From: Echinococcus granulosus
Lineage: Eukaryota; Platyhelminthes; Cestoda; Cyclophyllidea; Taeniidae
Reading direction: 5' to 3'
DNA length: 64,000 nt
Assembly: GCF_000524195.1 (NCBI RefSeq)
Contig: NW_020170415.1
Coordinates: forward strand, 1-64,000
In this document: in pieces, positions 50,310 to 63,591 of the stretch
How positions within the stretch are numbered: the first letter of the stretch is position 1
Layout: every line of letters begins with the position of its first letter
The notes under the pieces: generated by a model
What the model saw: the letters and a program-made list of their open reading frames with translations, nothing else
What the model was told of the DNA's origin: nothing
The model's database searches: none
Position numbers and translations under genes: made by a program

Positions 50310-51169
50310 TTTGATGATTAAAGAACAAGTGTTCGTAATAAATAATAATAGTAAAGCTAGAAAGACGAGCCTTTCTTGAAATGGATTCGGGATTACACAA
50401 AAATAAAACAAAATAGAGTGCATTTGGCCCTGCGGGATAAAACTCAAAGCTCCCATACCTATGTTGTTTAAAACCTGTGCAAAACTACAAAACCCAAGTA
50501 GTAATTATTTACTCTTAAATAGGTTAGACGAAAAGCTACTGGATCCATTCTAAAAGTTTATGGAGAATGATATTTTTCGCATTTGATTTTGGTTATGAAG
50601 AACAGAACCAAAATAGGTTGTCTTCTAATTAAATCCAATAGGGGGAAACAGCTTCCTTTTTAGATAATTTGGGTTTGAAATAGGGGTGCAAGCACTGATG
50701 GTATCAGCTGATCAAGGTAAACATTAAAAACATTAAAAATAATATTACTCTATACTGAAAAATGTCTGGGATAGTTCGAAATCACAATATTTAGGTGACA
50801 GATATTTTAATCCTTGCAACAAACACAACGGACTGCTAGGAAGCAAAATAATTACTAAAAAATAATGATCAAGAGCACTGCTATGATTAATATGCAAATA
50901 GTTTAAGTAGGTACGTAACGAATAAAAAACGACATAAAAGTCAATGTTTCCGGCATTCAAAATAATTTCACAAATAAATCTAAAATTGTTGTAAGGTTAT
51001 TTAAATTATAAATCAAATAATTTATGAAGTGATTTTAAAACTTCTAAAAGTGACAGCAGCCTATAGACCTTAGCCAACTATTAGAAACTCCTTTGTTTGA
51101 ATAAGCGAAGGGAACGAATTTCACATCTAGAAGCCTCGTCTTTTGGCGTGCGCCATTCTGCATCTCTGG
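50310..51169. promoter_or_regulatory. AT-rich divergent 5' region of the orphan and HSP70 genes
   Basis: About 860 bp of very AT-rich DNA lie between two divergently oriented genes and must hold both promoters. I looked for heat-shock elements (inverted GAA/TTC units); only a loose cluster near 51107-51122 (GAAGGGAACGAATTTC) is visible and it does not have canonical spacing. Confidence 0.4.
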
Positions 51170-53282
<2,113 letters not shown>

Positions 53283-54899
53283 TTTGGACGATGAACCTTA
53301 TGTTGGACGTAGTTCTCATATGAGTCATCCCTCCTCACCACGTGCTAATCAAACATTTTTATGTACGAGAGACGGGTAGTTGGATTGCGTGATTGCAATT
53401 GTAAATAGTTATTTTACGTGGAAACGTCATTCCGACCGCAGCCAGACTTCTTATTTGTAGAGGTTTTCATCGGGCTCACTGGTTGGTCTGATTGCGCTAC
53501 TTGGAGTACCGTGTCACATTTTACAGATGATGGCAGAGTGGACGGGTTAGCGTTGCCAGTATCGAAAGTTATGGGTTTCTACCATCCTTCGATTTGGAGA
53601 AGTGGCGGCCTTACTGCTGCTTTCGGGGGGTTTATGGAATGGTGTATTTTAGGGCTCGGGGGTCGGGCGCGTGGTTGCGAGTTTGGGACGTGGTGTTGAG
53701 GTGTCGAGCTGCACGTGGCGGCTTGGTGGTGCGTCATCGTGTTGGCTCAGACGGGTTCGGAGGTGTTGTTTGATGTTGCAGGCTGGGTTCGGCGGCCCTC
53801 AGGTCGCGTGGTCAGATTGAGTTCACGCGCAGTGCTGGCCTGTTCGTGTGGGGATTTACTGACTTGGACCCATTCACTGGCAATTCAATCGTATAGCTCT
53901 CCCTGGCTGGGTGATGCCTAAGACGAGTTACGTTGATGGTGTAAACTCGAGGTGAGGATGACCTTTCCGGCACCGGATATCTCATCCAGTGGGAGGTCTG
54001 TTGTGGATTCGTGGGTGTGGATTACAGTGGAGCAAAGCTTACTTGGAGATGACAAGGGCAAACAGGAGTGTTCACTACCAAAGGACTGTCAAGCAGACCT
54101 TTTATCTTTCCCTTTCAAGTATGCTAGGGGTGTCAACTAGTCTAGCAAGCGGCTTTTAGCGTGTCAGCCAAGTTTTCAAGGTGAAATTAGTAAGCAGTAA
54201 CACAAGTCGCCTTACCTGAGATTTTAGCCATCCGGACATTCCGAACGCGGTTTATCGACTGCCACCGCATTGGGCACTTTGAATTTCAAATAACGCAGCG
54301 TCTTATCGATTTGAATTCAACTTTTTGAATCTCTTTGCCTTTGTGGTCTCCGCGTCATGTTGTGGATCGATTCGCCAGCGGATTACGCCTTTACAATGCG
54401 TTTATTTAATATGGAGGCGATCCAGCCTTTAGTTAGGGGAGTTGAAACCTTTATCGCAGGGTGGGCCTGCTTATTGCCCCCGACGTCGAGGTCTAGCACC
54501 GGCAAGGCGTTCATTACCATGATTCCAAACATTCAAATATCTGCTTACAATAGTTGGGAACTTACTCTCCGATGTCCACTTATGTGCTACCTTGCAGCAA
54601 ACGGTTCGCGTCAGTTGTCAGTTTAAAACTGATTGAGCCATTTCTCATGTTAGCTGGTGACTTTATACTCGTCGAGAGGTGCTATTTCCAAGGATGAAGG
54701 TTTCTCCGACGTCAATGACAGTTAAGTTTGTCGAAAGCGTGTTTTGTTACACCAGCTTGTAGCTAAGGTGTGGCATGAGAAAATATGCTTTTCCATCAAA
54801 ATGTCTCCCCTTCTTACTAAAAATATTCGCAGTGCTTTATCCACTTTTTACCCAGTGCAGTTCAAGAAGTTCTTTCCGAGCTGTCCTTGCATAGCATAA
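53283..54899. other. Spacer downstream of HSPA9, GC-richer than its surroundings
   Basis: The first part is the HSP70 3' flank. Region 53430-53950 is G- and GC-rich and has several open frames (for example 53418-53699 and 53715-53921 on +), but these start at non-ATG codons or lack splice support and resemble nothing known. I treat them as chance frames in GC-rich DNA. Confidence 0.4.
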
Positions 54900-55065
54900 C
54901 TACTGTAACACTTGGGTTGTTTAACCCTTCGCTTTGGTTACCCAAGCACCCAGGGCTCTGCCGTTGTACATCCTCGATTCTGGGCCGTACCAGTAGTCTC
55001 CCAGCCCTTCTCTATATCAGGAATACATATCCTGCTCAAGTATTATGCCTTCTTTCGTCTATCTT
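54900..55065 (-). mobile_element. LTR-like copy of the TRIM-like repeat
   Basis: The minus strand carries GAAAGAAGGCATAATACTTG, GATATGTATTCCTGATATAG, AGAAGGGCTGGGAGACTACT, GTACGGCCCAGA and the CTTTGGTAC-like end, which match family landmarks in order. Confidence 0.6.
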
Positions 55066-55779
55066 TCCATTCGCACATCATCAAGTAGGATGACTGTGGT
55101 TGTAAAGTGAAAAAGCCAGCAGGCAGTAACGAGCTCAACATGACCGTTGAAGGGAACGCCGGGGCCAGTAAAAGTACATCCAGCGAATAATAACATCCGT
55201 GATTGTGAGAAAAGTTGACTCGGGGTATTTTTCATGGCACACCTTCCCCTACCTCGTTATTTTAGCAACTAGGTCAAGGCTGCTAAATCACACAAGACAT
55301 CTTCCTCCATGCAGCAAACATATCTGCACTGAATATGAGTTTCAATAAAGGTATGAAGCAATTTCTTCACCTAGGGCTTCAACTCTCCAATTGTAGGAAC
55401 GGTTGAAACCTTCAGTTTACAACATCGTACAAGGACACCTTATGATCTTCACTAACTTTGAAACTTTAATCGCCATTTGGGTAACAAGTAGACGAGTTAG
55501 ATGAACTTTGAGACTACGTAATACTCGGGTTGTTTGGCACTTTATTTTGATTGCGCGGGTACTAAAGGACACAGCGATTGCACTCCTGACCGGCGGTTTT
55601 TTTTTCAAAATACTAAAAGATTGTGAAACACCCCGGAGTTATATTCCTGGTTGTAAACTAAACCACAAAATCGAGAATTGGATTTTACAAGAAACGGATA
55701 CCAACATATTGCCGACTTGGAAAAGGCACCAAAGCAGAGCCCTAAGTGCCCCACGAAACCCATTAGAAGAGTTTGACAT

Positions 55780-55925
55780 GGCTCTGGTCTCCTTTTTAGC
55801 GTCGTCCCCGGCACTACCCTTGATCAATCTCCCCCGTCGTCCATTGTAAAGAATGGCTGTGCTAAAAGGGAAATAACCACCAACCACCACCACCAACCGC
55901 CAGTCATCCCATTCGTGTACAACGA
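55780..55925 (-). repeat. Dispersed repeat, family B, copy 2
   Basis: Its reverse complement aligns with 1715-1825. The copy lies immediately upstream of a TRIM-like interior in the opposite relative orientation. A CCA/AAC-rich simple stretch at 55878-55901 sits inside it. Confidence 0.45.
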
Positions 55926-55929
55926 AGGA

Positions 55930-56603
55930 GATATCTGACTGCCATGTCACTGATCCCTCATGACAATTCTACTGGATCTGGAGTTTCGTCCTATTTCGGA
56001 ATTGATGACCATCACGCGCGTCTGTTCCTTCTCGCCGCTTTGTTCTCACTTCATTGCTGCCCAGCCATATCTATCTGCTTTCCGTTCAGCTAGTAGAGAG
56101 GAGGTATCGCATGCCAATTTAGCTGAAATCCTCATGCAAACACTGCAGACAGCTGTGTAACAAAGTATTCCAGTTGGTTCACGGCCACTGACAGTGTCAC
56201 CTCATTTGTTAATAGCTTGATTGCAGAACATGCGACTAACGTAGTCGCCGAATGTTAGGCGCTAATTTCAACCCTTCTATTGGGGGCCGTCACAGTTCAC
56301 TTATCAGCAGCAAACGCTCTTCCACCGTGACGTATAGGTTTAGCATTCAGAAATGGGAACCAGGATGGTTGGCCGTCGGGACGAGATTCTCCTTCCCCCG
56401 CCACCATTGTAGTGACTTGAGTCATTTCTGAAGATGAGAGAAGTCATACTATCAGGAAAGAAATTGTTTTGGGGACGTATAAAGGAGCTGGGGGGCTACT
56501 AAAACGGTGCGAGGGCCATGCCGTCCAGCAGAGGTACAAAGGCGGAGCCTTAAGTGGCCACGAAACCAAAACGAAGAGTTAAGTAGGTATTCAACGCATA
56601 ACA
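55930..56603 (+). mobile_element. 5'-truncated TRIM-like element: interior plus downstream LTR
   Basis: The interior carries CTACTGGATCTGGAGTTTCG, then GCTAGTAGAGAGGAGG, CCAGTTGGTTCACGGCCACTG and CACAGTTCACTTATCAGCAG, matching the other interiors in order. It ends in an LTR-like repeat at 56408-56603 that starts TGTAGTGAC and ends ACGCATAACA. No upstream LTR in the same orientation is found, so the 5' end has been lost. Confidence 0.6.
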
Positions 56604-56864
56604 ACTCCATGGTTTATTAATGGAATAAAGAACGCTCATAACTGTTGGACACTGCGGCTAAAAGCCCAATTTTTGTTGTAAAATGCATATCGCAAAACAA
56701 ACCCACGTTATTAATATTAACTTTCATTTAGAAATTCAAACAAGCATCTGAACTAGTTAAGTCAAACAAATTTATTATATCCTTCCTAAGTCCGCAAAAA
56801 TTTAATGCATAAGAATCACACGACGAGAATTGTTTACCCCATCTTAAGTTGCCTTTGCAACACT

Positions 56865-57070
56865 TTGATTTATTGTTTAATCTTTCGTTTTGGTGTCGCG
56901 GGGACTTAAGGCCCCGCCTTCGTGCCCTCGATGAGTGGCCTGCCCTCCGGGCCAAACCAGTAGCCCCCAACCCTTCTCTAAGTCAATAATGCATGTTCCA
57001 CCCGGGCGTTACGTCTTCTTTCGTCTTTGGGAAAGACTGGGTGTGGTACGCCTAGCTACTTCAAGTAGGG
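56865..57070 (-). mobile_element. LTR-like copy 1 of a same-strand cluster
   Basis: Minus-strand landmarks: CTTTCCCAAAGACGAAAGAA, GACGTAACGCCCGGGTGGAA, AGAAGGGTTGGGGGCTACTG, GGCCCGGAGGGCAGGCCACT and GGCGGGGCCTTAAGTCCCCG. It is close to the family consensus. Confidence 0.7.
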
Positions 57071-57344
57071 ACGCATGACAGACAAATCTATAGGCGGCGT
57101 CAATCTGTTGACACTACGCGTCCTATTTACAGACGACATTCAAACCGCAAGAAGGAAACTTGTAGGATGACCTGAATTTATGCAATTTGAAAATGCCTCG
57201 GCCTTCCGGCTGGTTAAAGAATTCAGCTAAGTAGAACCAAATTGTGCCAACGTTTTCCTCAATACCCAAGTTTTTACTTACAATGAGTTCACAAGAGCCG
57301 TTACAGTTGGCACCGTTTAAGCGTCTTACATGCAATACTTTGGT

Positions 57345-57530
57345 TATTTGTTTAATTCGTCGGTTTGATTTCAAGGATGCTTAAGGCTCCACTTCTGTAC
57401 TCCCGCTTGCCTGCATGACCTCTGCGCGATGCCATTTGGCTTCTGACTCCTCTCTACGTCGCCAATACGCATTCTGCCCGAGTATTATGTCCCCACTCTT
57501 CTTCAGGAAAGACTCAGTGCACTACATAAA
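57345..57530 (-). mobile_element. LTR-like copy 2 of a same-strand cluster
   Basis: Minus-strand landmarks: GAGTCTTTCCTGAAGAAGAG, ACATAATACTCGGGCAGAAT, GCGTATTGGCGACGTAGAGA and GTGGAGCCTTAAGCATCC. It lies about 275 bp from copy 1. Confidence 0.6.
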
Positions 57531-57739
57531 TGTTATTTTTACGTTGTTGAAATGTCAACACAAACATTCCGATTTGTTTCCTTGCGTTTACGTCAAGAGT
57601 ATTTTATGTTTAACGTTTAGATGATGTCGACAGTCCAACAAGTTGCACAGGTTATCAAACAAAAGCAGGCGGAAAATTCAGATGTCTTGGATGAAATCTA
57701 ACCTACACAGCCCCTCATGATTGTCACAAGAGGCAGAAT

Positions 57740-57895
57740 TCCTGCTTTATCTGGTTCCTCAAAAGCCTTTGCCCCTAACCCTGGCCTCCTGGCCATGCCA
57801 GTAGCCGCCAGCTCTTCTGTGCGTTGACAGTACGCATTCTGCGTTGGTTGTGTGTCTTCTTTCCTCTTCGGCTAAGTCTCAAGCGCTACAAACAT
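57740..57895 (-). mobile_element. LTR-like copy 3 of a same-strand cluster, partial
   Basis: Minus-strand landmarks: GAGACTTAGCCGAAGAGGAA, AGAAGACACACAACCAACGC, AGAAGAGCTGGCGGCTACTG and GGCATGGCCAGGAGGCCAGG. The last third is missing. Confidence 0.55.
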
Positions 57896-58254
57896 GCTTA
57901 ATAAACATTAAAATAATTTCACAATCGACTTTGGCGCAACAAAGGTGTATTTTTGTGACCTCTGCCGACCTCTTCAAGTAACAAGTTGGCAATGTTAAAA
58001 ATATGACCTTTGATAAAGTGGTGAGAAAGGCATAGCAACAAAAGTGGCTATGGAACACAATTTCTTGACTTAGAAATACATATGTGACTCACCTCTTAAG
58101 GCTGTAGATCTCAATTATCCGGACTTAAATAGCTACCCGACAAATGTCTGGAAAACATTTTTTTTGCGAGAATCATCTTAAAATGAAATTAGAAAGATCT
58201 GGAGGCAGGCTTTAAACTCCCAGGCAAAGATTAATTTCCACAGTGTACTAAAGT

Positions 58255-58460
58255 ACGCTGGTTGTTTATTTAACTCTCGGTTTTTGTAAGGGGCCACTTT
58301 GGGGCTCCACCATTGTACCCTCGCCGAGTGAACTGGCCTCCGGGCCATGCCAGTAGCCTCAAGTCCTACTGATACCGAATGTACATATTCTGCTCGAATT
58401 TTGTCTTTATAAGTCTTCAGGGAAGTCTAGAGGCGCTGCAGTGCAATTACTTTGTGGAGC
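58255..58460 (-). mobile_element. LTR-like copy 4 of a same-strand cluster
   Basis: Minus-strand landmarks: CTAGACTTCCCTGAAGACTT, AAATTCGAGCAGAATATGTA, GGCTACTGGCATGGCCCGGA, GGCCAGTTCACTCGGCGAGG and TGGTGGAGCCCCAAAGTGGC, with a GAGAGTTAAATAAACAACCA end. Confidence 0.65.
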
Positions 58461-59157
58461 GAGACTCGTAGATCCCGTCTTCCCTGGTCCTGGCACTCTT
58501 AGAACACCCAGGTTGATTTGACTTTGACACGTTTATTCGGATAAGTAGGTGGTGTAATGAAGTACAAGTTTGGGGAGGTGGGTGTGAACGTGGAAGCTCT
58601 CTACGGGTTACTTGACATTAACGCCACAGTCACGAGGTTCGACTCATCTGCCCGTCTCCTCTCTGAAGGGAACATTAAAACAACATAAGTATTACATGCT
58701 ACTGATAAAACAACTATTACCTGTTTCCTAATTACAACGAGGATTACACTGCAGCTTTAAAAGTTTTCAAAAATGAAACATTGCGATGAATACTGAGTAA
58801 AGACTCACACGTGATTAAAATTTTTATTTAAGGATTTCAATAAAAAAACAATCTCAATAGTCCTAGAATTTATTGAGAGCGAAAACAATTAACAATTAGT
58901 CTGGATTCACATGCAGCGGTCCCATCATAAAGTATTTGTCTAATTTTTCACCTCAAATGCTACTCTAAAAGAATTGACTTAACTGTTAGAGGTCAAAACT
59001 TTCCGTTGTTGCAATCGGCAAGAGCATAAAAATATATATGAATATCTATAAAGTCTGGTATTTCAAAAATATTGTAAAAGGCCACTGAAGATAATGATCT
59101 ATTATATTGCACATAGATCCCGAGTCATTCGGCAAGTAGGAGAAATCATAGTACTAG
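58461..59157. other. Spacer between repeat copies
   Basis: AT-rich DNA without a supported gene. Confidence 0.4.
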
Positions 59158-60198
59158 TGTAGGGTCCCGAGACTTCCCTGAAGACGAAAGAAGACACAAT
59201 ACATGGGCAGAATGTATATTCAGCACAGAGAAGGTGTTTGGGCTATTGACATGGCCCGAAGGCCAGCCCACCCAGCGTGGTAGAAGAAGGCAAATTCAAA
59301 AGTTTAAAAGTGAAGCTTCACCAACACTGAGGGATAAACCACCATCGTATTACACTAGGGCATAATCTGCATTATCGACGAAGTCGGTGTTGTAAAAGAA
59401 AACAGCCATGAAACAACCTTGCTATTCATCGGATTTGCGTGCAATTAAGAGGATATTTGACAGCAACATCACTAATCCATCTTGGCAATTCAACTGGATC
59501 AGTTTGGAAAGTACGCCGGGGGAAGGTAGAATGAGCAGGGTATCTCGTGTACCCATCGCTAGTAGTAAGAATACTGGCCTAAAAGCAGTCGTTTAATTAA
59601 GGACGGGGCCTAAATTTTTAGTGGAGATAAGGAATCGCAGCTGTATCATCTTGTCAATCTATTTTCATTTTAGTGCTGACCAGTTATGCATCTTTTTAAG
59701 TTCTATTTAGTCAGTAGGTAGGTGGAGGAGGCATCCCATGTTTATGCAGTTGACGTTTCCTAGGGGCACTTCAACAGCTATGTGACGAACAATTCCAGAT
59801 GGTTTATAGCTAGAACTAGAGCCATCTCAGCTGTCAGCAGCACTTTTGCAGAACACAAAAGAGAAGGGTTGTCAAAAACAGACGTAATTTTAAACTGTTC
59901 TGCATGGGGTCGTCACGGGTTCTTCCATCCGAAGTATACGCTCTACCCATGTCATGTCAAGGCCAGAAAGAAAAAAAACAAGTTATTCTTTTAGGATCAG
60001 TATAAATGTCACCAATGCCATTATAGTGTAGCGTCCCGAGACTTCCCCGAAGACAAAAGAAGACACAAAGTGTTCAGCACAGAGAAGGTGTTTGGGCCAC
60101 TGGCACGGCCCAAAAACCAGAACGCCCGGCGTGGTACAAAGACTAAGTCAAGAGTGGCTCCTTGCTAGTACCAAGAGACAAACAACCATGGTATTGCA
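59158..60198 (+). mobile_element. TRIM-like element with two direct LTR-like repeats
   Basis: This is the best complete copy: direct repeats at 59158-59354 (TGTAGGGTCCCGAGACTTCC ... TATTACA) and 60027-60198 (TGTAGCGTCCCGAGACTTCC ... TATTGCA) flank about 670 bp of interior. The repeats begin TG and end CA, as LTRs do. The interior has no frame for retrotransposon proteins but shares ordered blocks with 27359-28047 and 55930-56407. I could not identify a clear primer-binding site, polypurine tract or target-site duplication by eye. TRIM elements are non-autonomous by definition; a taeniid TRIM family has been published, but identity with it is untested here. Confidence 0.7.
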
Positions 60199-60345
60199 GC
60201 AGTGCTCCGAGTCATTCTTGAAGACTAAAGAAACAAAACCATAACAGAAATTTTGTTACGGACATTCCGAAGTGTTGGAGGGCTAGTGGTAAGACTCGAA
60301 GGCTGGTTTGCTTGGATGCAGTACCATAACCAAGCTACAAGTGCT
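60199..60345 (+). mobile_element. Extra degraded LTR-like copy in tandem
   Basis: Directly after the downstream repeat another divergent copy starts (CTCCGAGTCATTCTTGAAGA, GGAGGGCTAGTGGTAAGACT, GCAGTACCATAACCAAG). The two LTRs sit nearly head-to-tail, as could result from recombination between elements. Confidence 0.45.
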
Positions 60346-60641
60346 TACACTGCCAAAATGGTGAACTTAATAGATAGTCAATGTGTTACTATACAAATTT
60401 AGCAGATTTGGATTTAGCCATCTTTTGTAAATTTGACCCATTTAGCATGACTTTATAATAATTCACACAGTTTAATTTTATGTAAATTAACTTGTGCCTT
60501 TAAATAAAAAATTGCGATTACAGATTTGAGGTAAGATCTCTATTAAATTTAGTGGCTATAACCTTGAGATTTTGTTTGAGTTATCCAGTCAGCCCTAGAC
60601 AACAGTCGCTGCATTTTCAACTGTTCTCGCACGGCCCACTG

Positions 60642-63591
60642 ATGTCCTCCCAGAAACCTCAGGTAATTTTTTACTTAGGCCCTTTTATTTAGTGCGAAAA
60701 ACTTAACTTTTTTCCTCTTTTAGAAAATTACAGTAGATACTAAATCATGCGGTCCCCTCACTGCATACCTACACGTAAATCCCATTTTTACCACATTTAT
60801 TTTAAGCAGGGAGGTCGTGTAGGAAAAGATGTTGCTGCTCTCACAGTTCATGATCTCGGATGTAATTGTAAGATGTATATTGCTAGTTATTATGCTTTTA
60901 AGACAATGAATTTTTTGAATTTGTAAATAACGAGCACATGAGCCAGCTCACTCAACGCGTATTTTGGATTCATGTTGAAGTACCTGGGCAAGGGGACAAC
61001 ATGCCTGATCTCCCGTCAGAGTAGGAAAGATGATAGATTTTAAATTTTACATTAAATGCTATTCTGTTAATTATTTGTCTTTGCGCCTCACGAGCCGTAT
61101 TGATACTTGCTCCCGTCATCGTGATTTCGATTTTTTACTCCGAATAATATGATACGTATTGTCTATGTGTTTTCGGCTGTTTTCTTTTTAATGTGGCAGA
61201 ATATTGTGGTTTTCACAAATGTTTATTTAGGAGCATTTTCTATTCCTTAGTTCATATATTTCTTCAACCTTTTAGCTGGAAATTTCCTACAATGCAAAAA
61301 ATCTCGGAGGGTATCTCAGAACTTTGTGATAGCCTTGAATTGAAACATGTCGTTGTTATTGGTGATGGTGCTGGCGCAAACATTGTTGCTCGGCTTGCTG
61401 TAGGTTCCTTTTGAATTCCCCTAATTTTCCTGTAGATGGCTCGAGAAGATATTTGTCTTGGAGCTATTCTTATTCACTGCACTGGCACAACTGCTGGATT
61501 CATGGAGTCCCTTCGGGACCGTGTAAGGAAATGCTTTTATTTGGGGCCAACTTTCGCTACGTCACTTTGCTTTCTCTATTTTTTTGTCAAATTTACTTTT
61601 TATTCAAACCTCATGCTCTTTTTTTATTTTACAGGTGAACTCATGGAAACTGAATACAATTGGTATGCACCCGAGTGTAGAGAACTATCTGGTACTTCAT
61701 CGTTTTGGTGTGGTAAGTGCAAAGAAAATTGACCCAAAATCTCACCATTTACGATATTAACCTTTAATATTTTTAAATTTTAGCAAGATCCTAGCGTAAG
61801 TTGGTGTATTGAGTATAGAAATAGGAAGCTGACAAACTGATTGCTTAAACCGGAAACTTCTTGATATCTTTATCAAGTTTATAAAAGCTACAACAGAAGC
61901 CGAACTTCGGGGGGCTATCAAGAATTTCCTCCAATCGCTCCGTGAGAACATCAATCCCAAAAATCTCAATAAGTTTATCCAAGCTTTCATGGTGTGAGTT
62001 TCTACTAAATAATTTCGGACCAATTCATTAGTATAATTTGTTGCATTATGTGCCTGCATTTCAAGCGAATATTAATCCTTATTTTACTAATAAGTAACTT
62101 TTGGCTTCTAATTGACCACTATTTCTCCGTTTTTTAGGCGAACAAACATCACTGATTCAATTGGAAACTTGAAGTATGTCAACTATTTGTATAGAAACAC
62201 TAAATGTTTTGGTTTATTTATCGAAATTCGTCACTAGGTCCTTTGTTTAGGAGTCGATTATTGTAAGAGAAGGAACACCGTGATTTTAGTTAAAAATTTT
62301 TTCCAAAAGATGCCCAGTCCTCTTTATCACGGGCTCAGTTGCCTCCTTCAACCACACCGTCTACACGCTCTACAACGCCCTTATGAATGCTCTGAAGGAC
62401 CAGCCGGCGCGTAAGGCCAATGTGGAGATTCTTGAGATTGACGGAGTCGCCAATGTCATGCGGGAAAGGGTGAGTTGCCGTCTCTCCTTTCCTTCATACC
62501 TTTCTTATCACCACTACCAGAAGTACTAATCTATAGGTTCCAATTTAAGAGGGATTACTCACTATAAAAAATATTACCTGAGAAACGATCGGCTTAAGTT
62601 ACTAAGTGCTATTGGTCAGTTTAACCATCGATTTTTGCAGGAAAAGAACCAGAAAATTTGACCCAGAAGGTCATATTAATCTTCAATGAATGTATAATCG
62701 ACTTTCGGTGCTGTGGATACACCATTAACTAAATACACACTTCACCTCTGGCTGCTTAATGCCTATCTGCCACCATCTTCGACGGGGATGTCAGAAAAAT
62801 ATTTTTGGTTCGGAATGTCATTATTCGGAAACGTGTTATCGCCAATTCTGTGTTGCACTACAACGAGCGGGTGTGAAAAACTCGGTTAACTTGCGGGCCT
62901 ATCAATCGTGGACGTGTGAAGTGTCGTGGGACTGAGGATTGAAGTAGCTAAATTGCATCCTCCGAGAACATAATTACTTGCACGCTGGAACTTTACCCGT
63001 TCCCCGTACTCTGGTGCTTGCGTACGCCTGCGCTCTAGCCTTCCAGATCCAAGGTTACCTCTCATATTTTTGCCTCTACTCAGAAGAACTTGAATATTGC
63101 TTTGAGAAGAAATTGCCTACGAATTACATCTTGTAGAATTAGGGACTAAAATCACCCAGAAGCCATTTTTGAGGCGATAAGAAGAATGAAAAATAATACT
63201 GTTTAAATTTATAGCCGGAGAAAGTTGCTGAGTCGGTGCAGAACTTCATGCAGGGATTGGGTGTAGGTAAGTTTTGTTTCACCTACTTCTTATTTTCACT
63301 TTCTTGTCGAATTTATAGGTCAAGAGAAAAAGACTAAGGTAAGCGTGGTTGTCGCGGCCACGGATTGGTTGAGTAAAGAACAGAAAATGAAAGCTAGCCG
63401 TTTTCGTTTATTTTGTTGTACATGTGATTCTCACTAAAATCTCAAATGAGATGATGTGAATTTCATAAAAAAATGCTGGAAGATTCAGCTATGAAAACTT
63501 TTTCACAATGAAAATGAAAACAAAATTTAACTACCCAAAAGGAATGGTAGCGCTACTTAATTTTCGTCACTTTCTCCCCTAGAGCTCGTAA
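60642..63591 (+). CDS. NDRG: NDRG family protein (N-myc downstream-regulated)
   Basis: Fourteen exons: 60642-60662, 60724-60774, 60810-60867, 60903-61020, 61276-61399, 61436-61522, 61635-61712, 61784-61795, 61878-61993, 62138-62173, 62310-62469, 63215-63266, 63319-63338 and 63583-63591, giving 313 aa in one frame. NDRG proteins have an alpha/beta-hydrolase fold without a catalytic triad and act in stress response, trafficking and differentiation. Visible blocks are TVHDLGCNYNEFF (compare YHDIG of the family), VVVIGDGAGANIVARLA with the degenerate nucleophile elbow lacking Ser, HCTGTTAGFMESL, NPKNLNKFIQAF, LKCPVLFITGSVAS and VAESVQNFMQGLGV. The C-terminus ends soon after the fold, without the long tail of vertebrate NDRG1. 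A 12-nt exon (QDPS) is required by phase. Introns of 35-36 nt occur three times. The start ATG opens a seven-codon exon. Confidence 0.9.

Noticed and set aside
53418..53921. Open frames in the GC-rich region after HSPA9
   Set aside because: Start codons are not ATG or lack context, no motif is seen, and open frames are expected by chance in GC-rich DNA.
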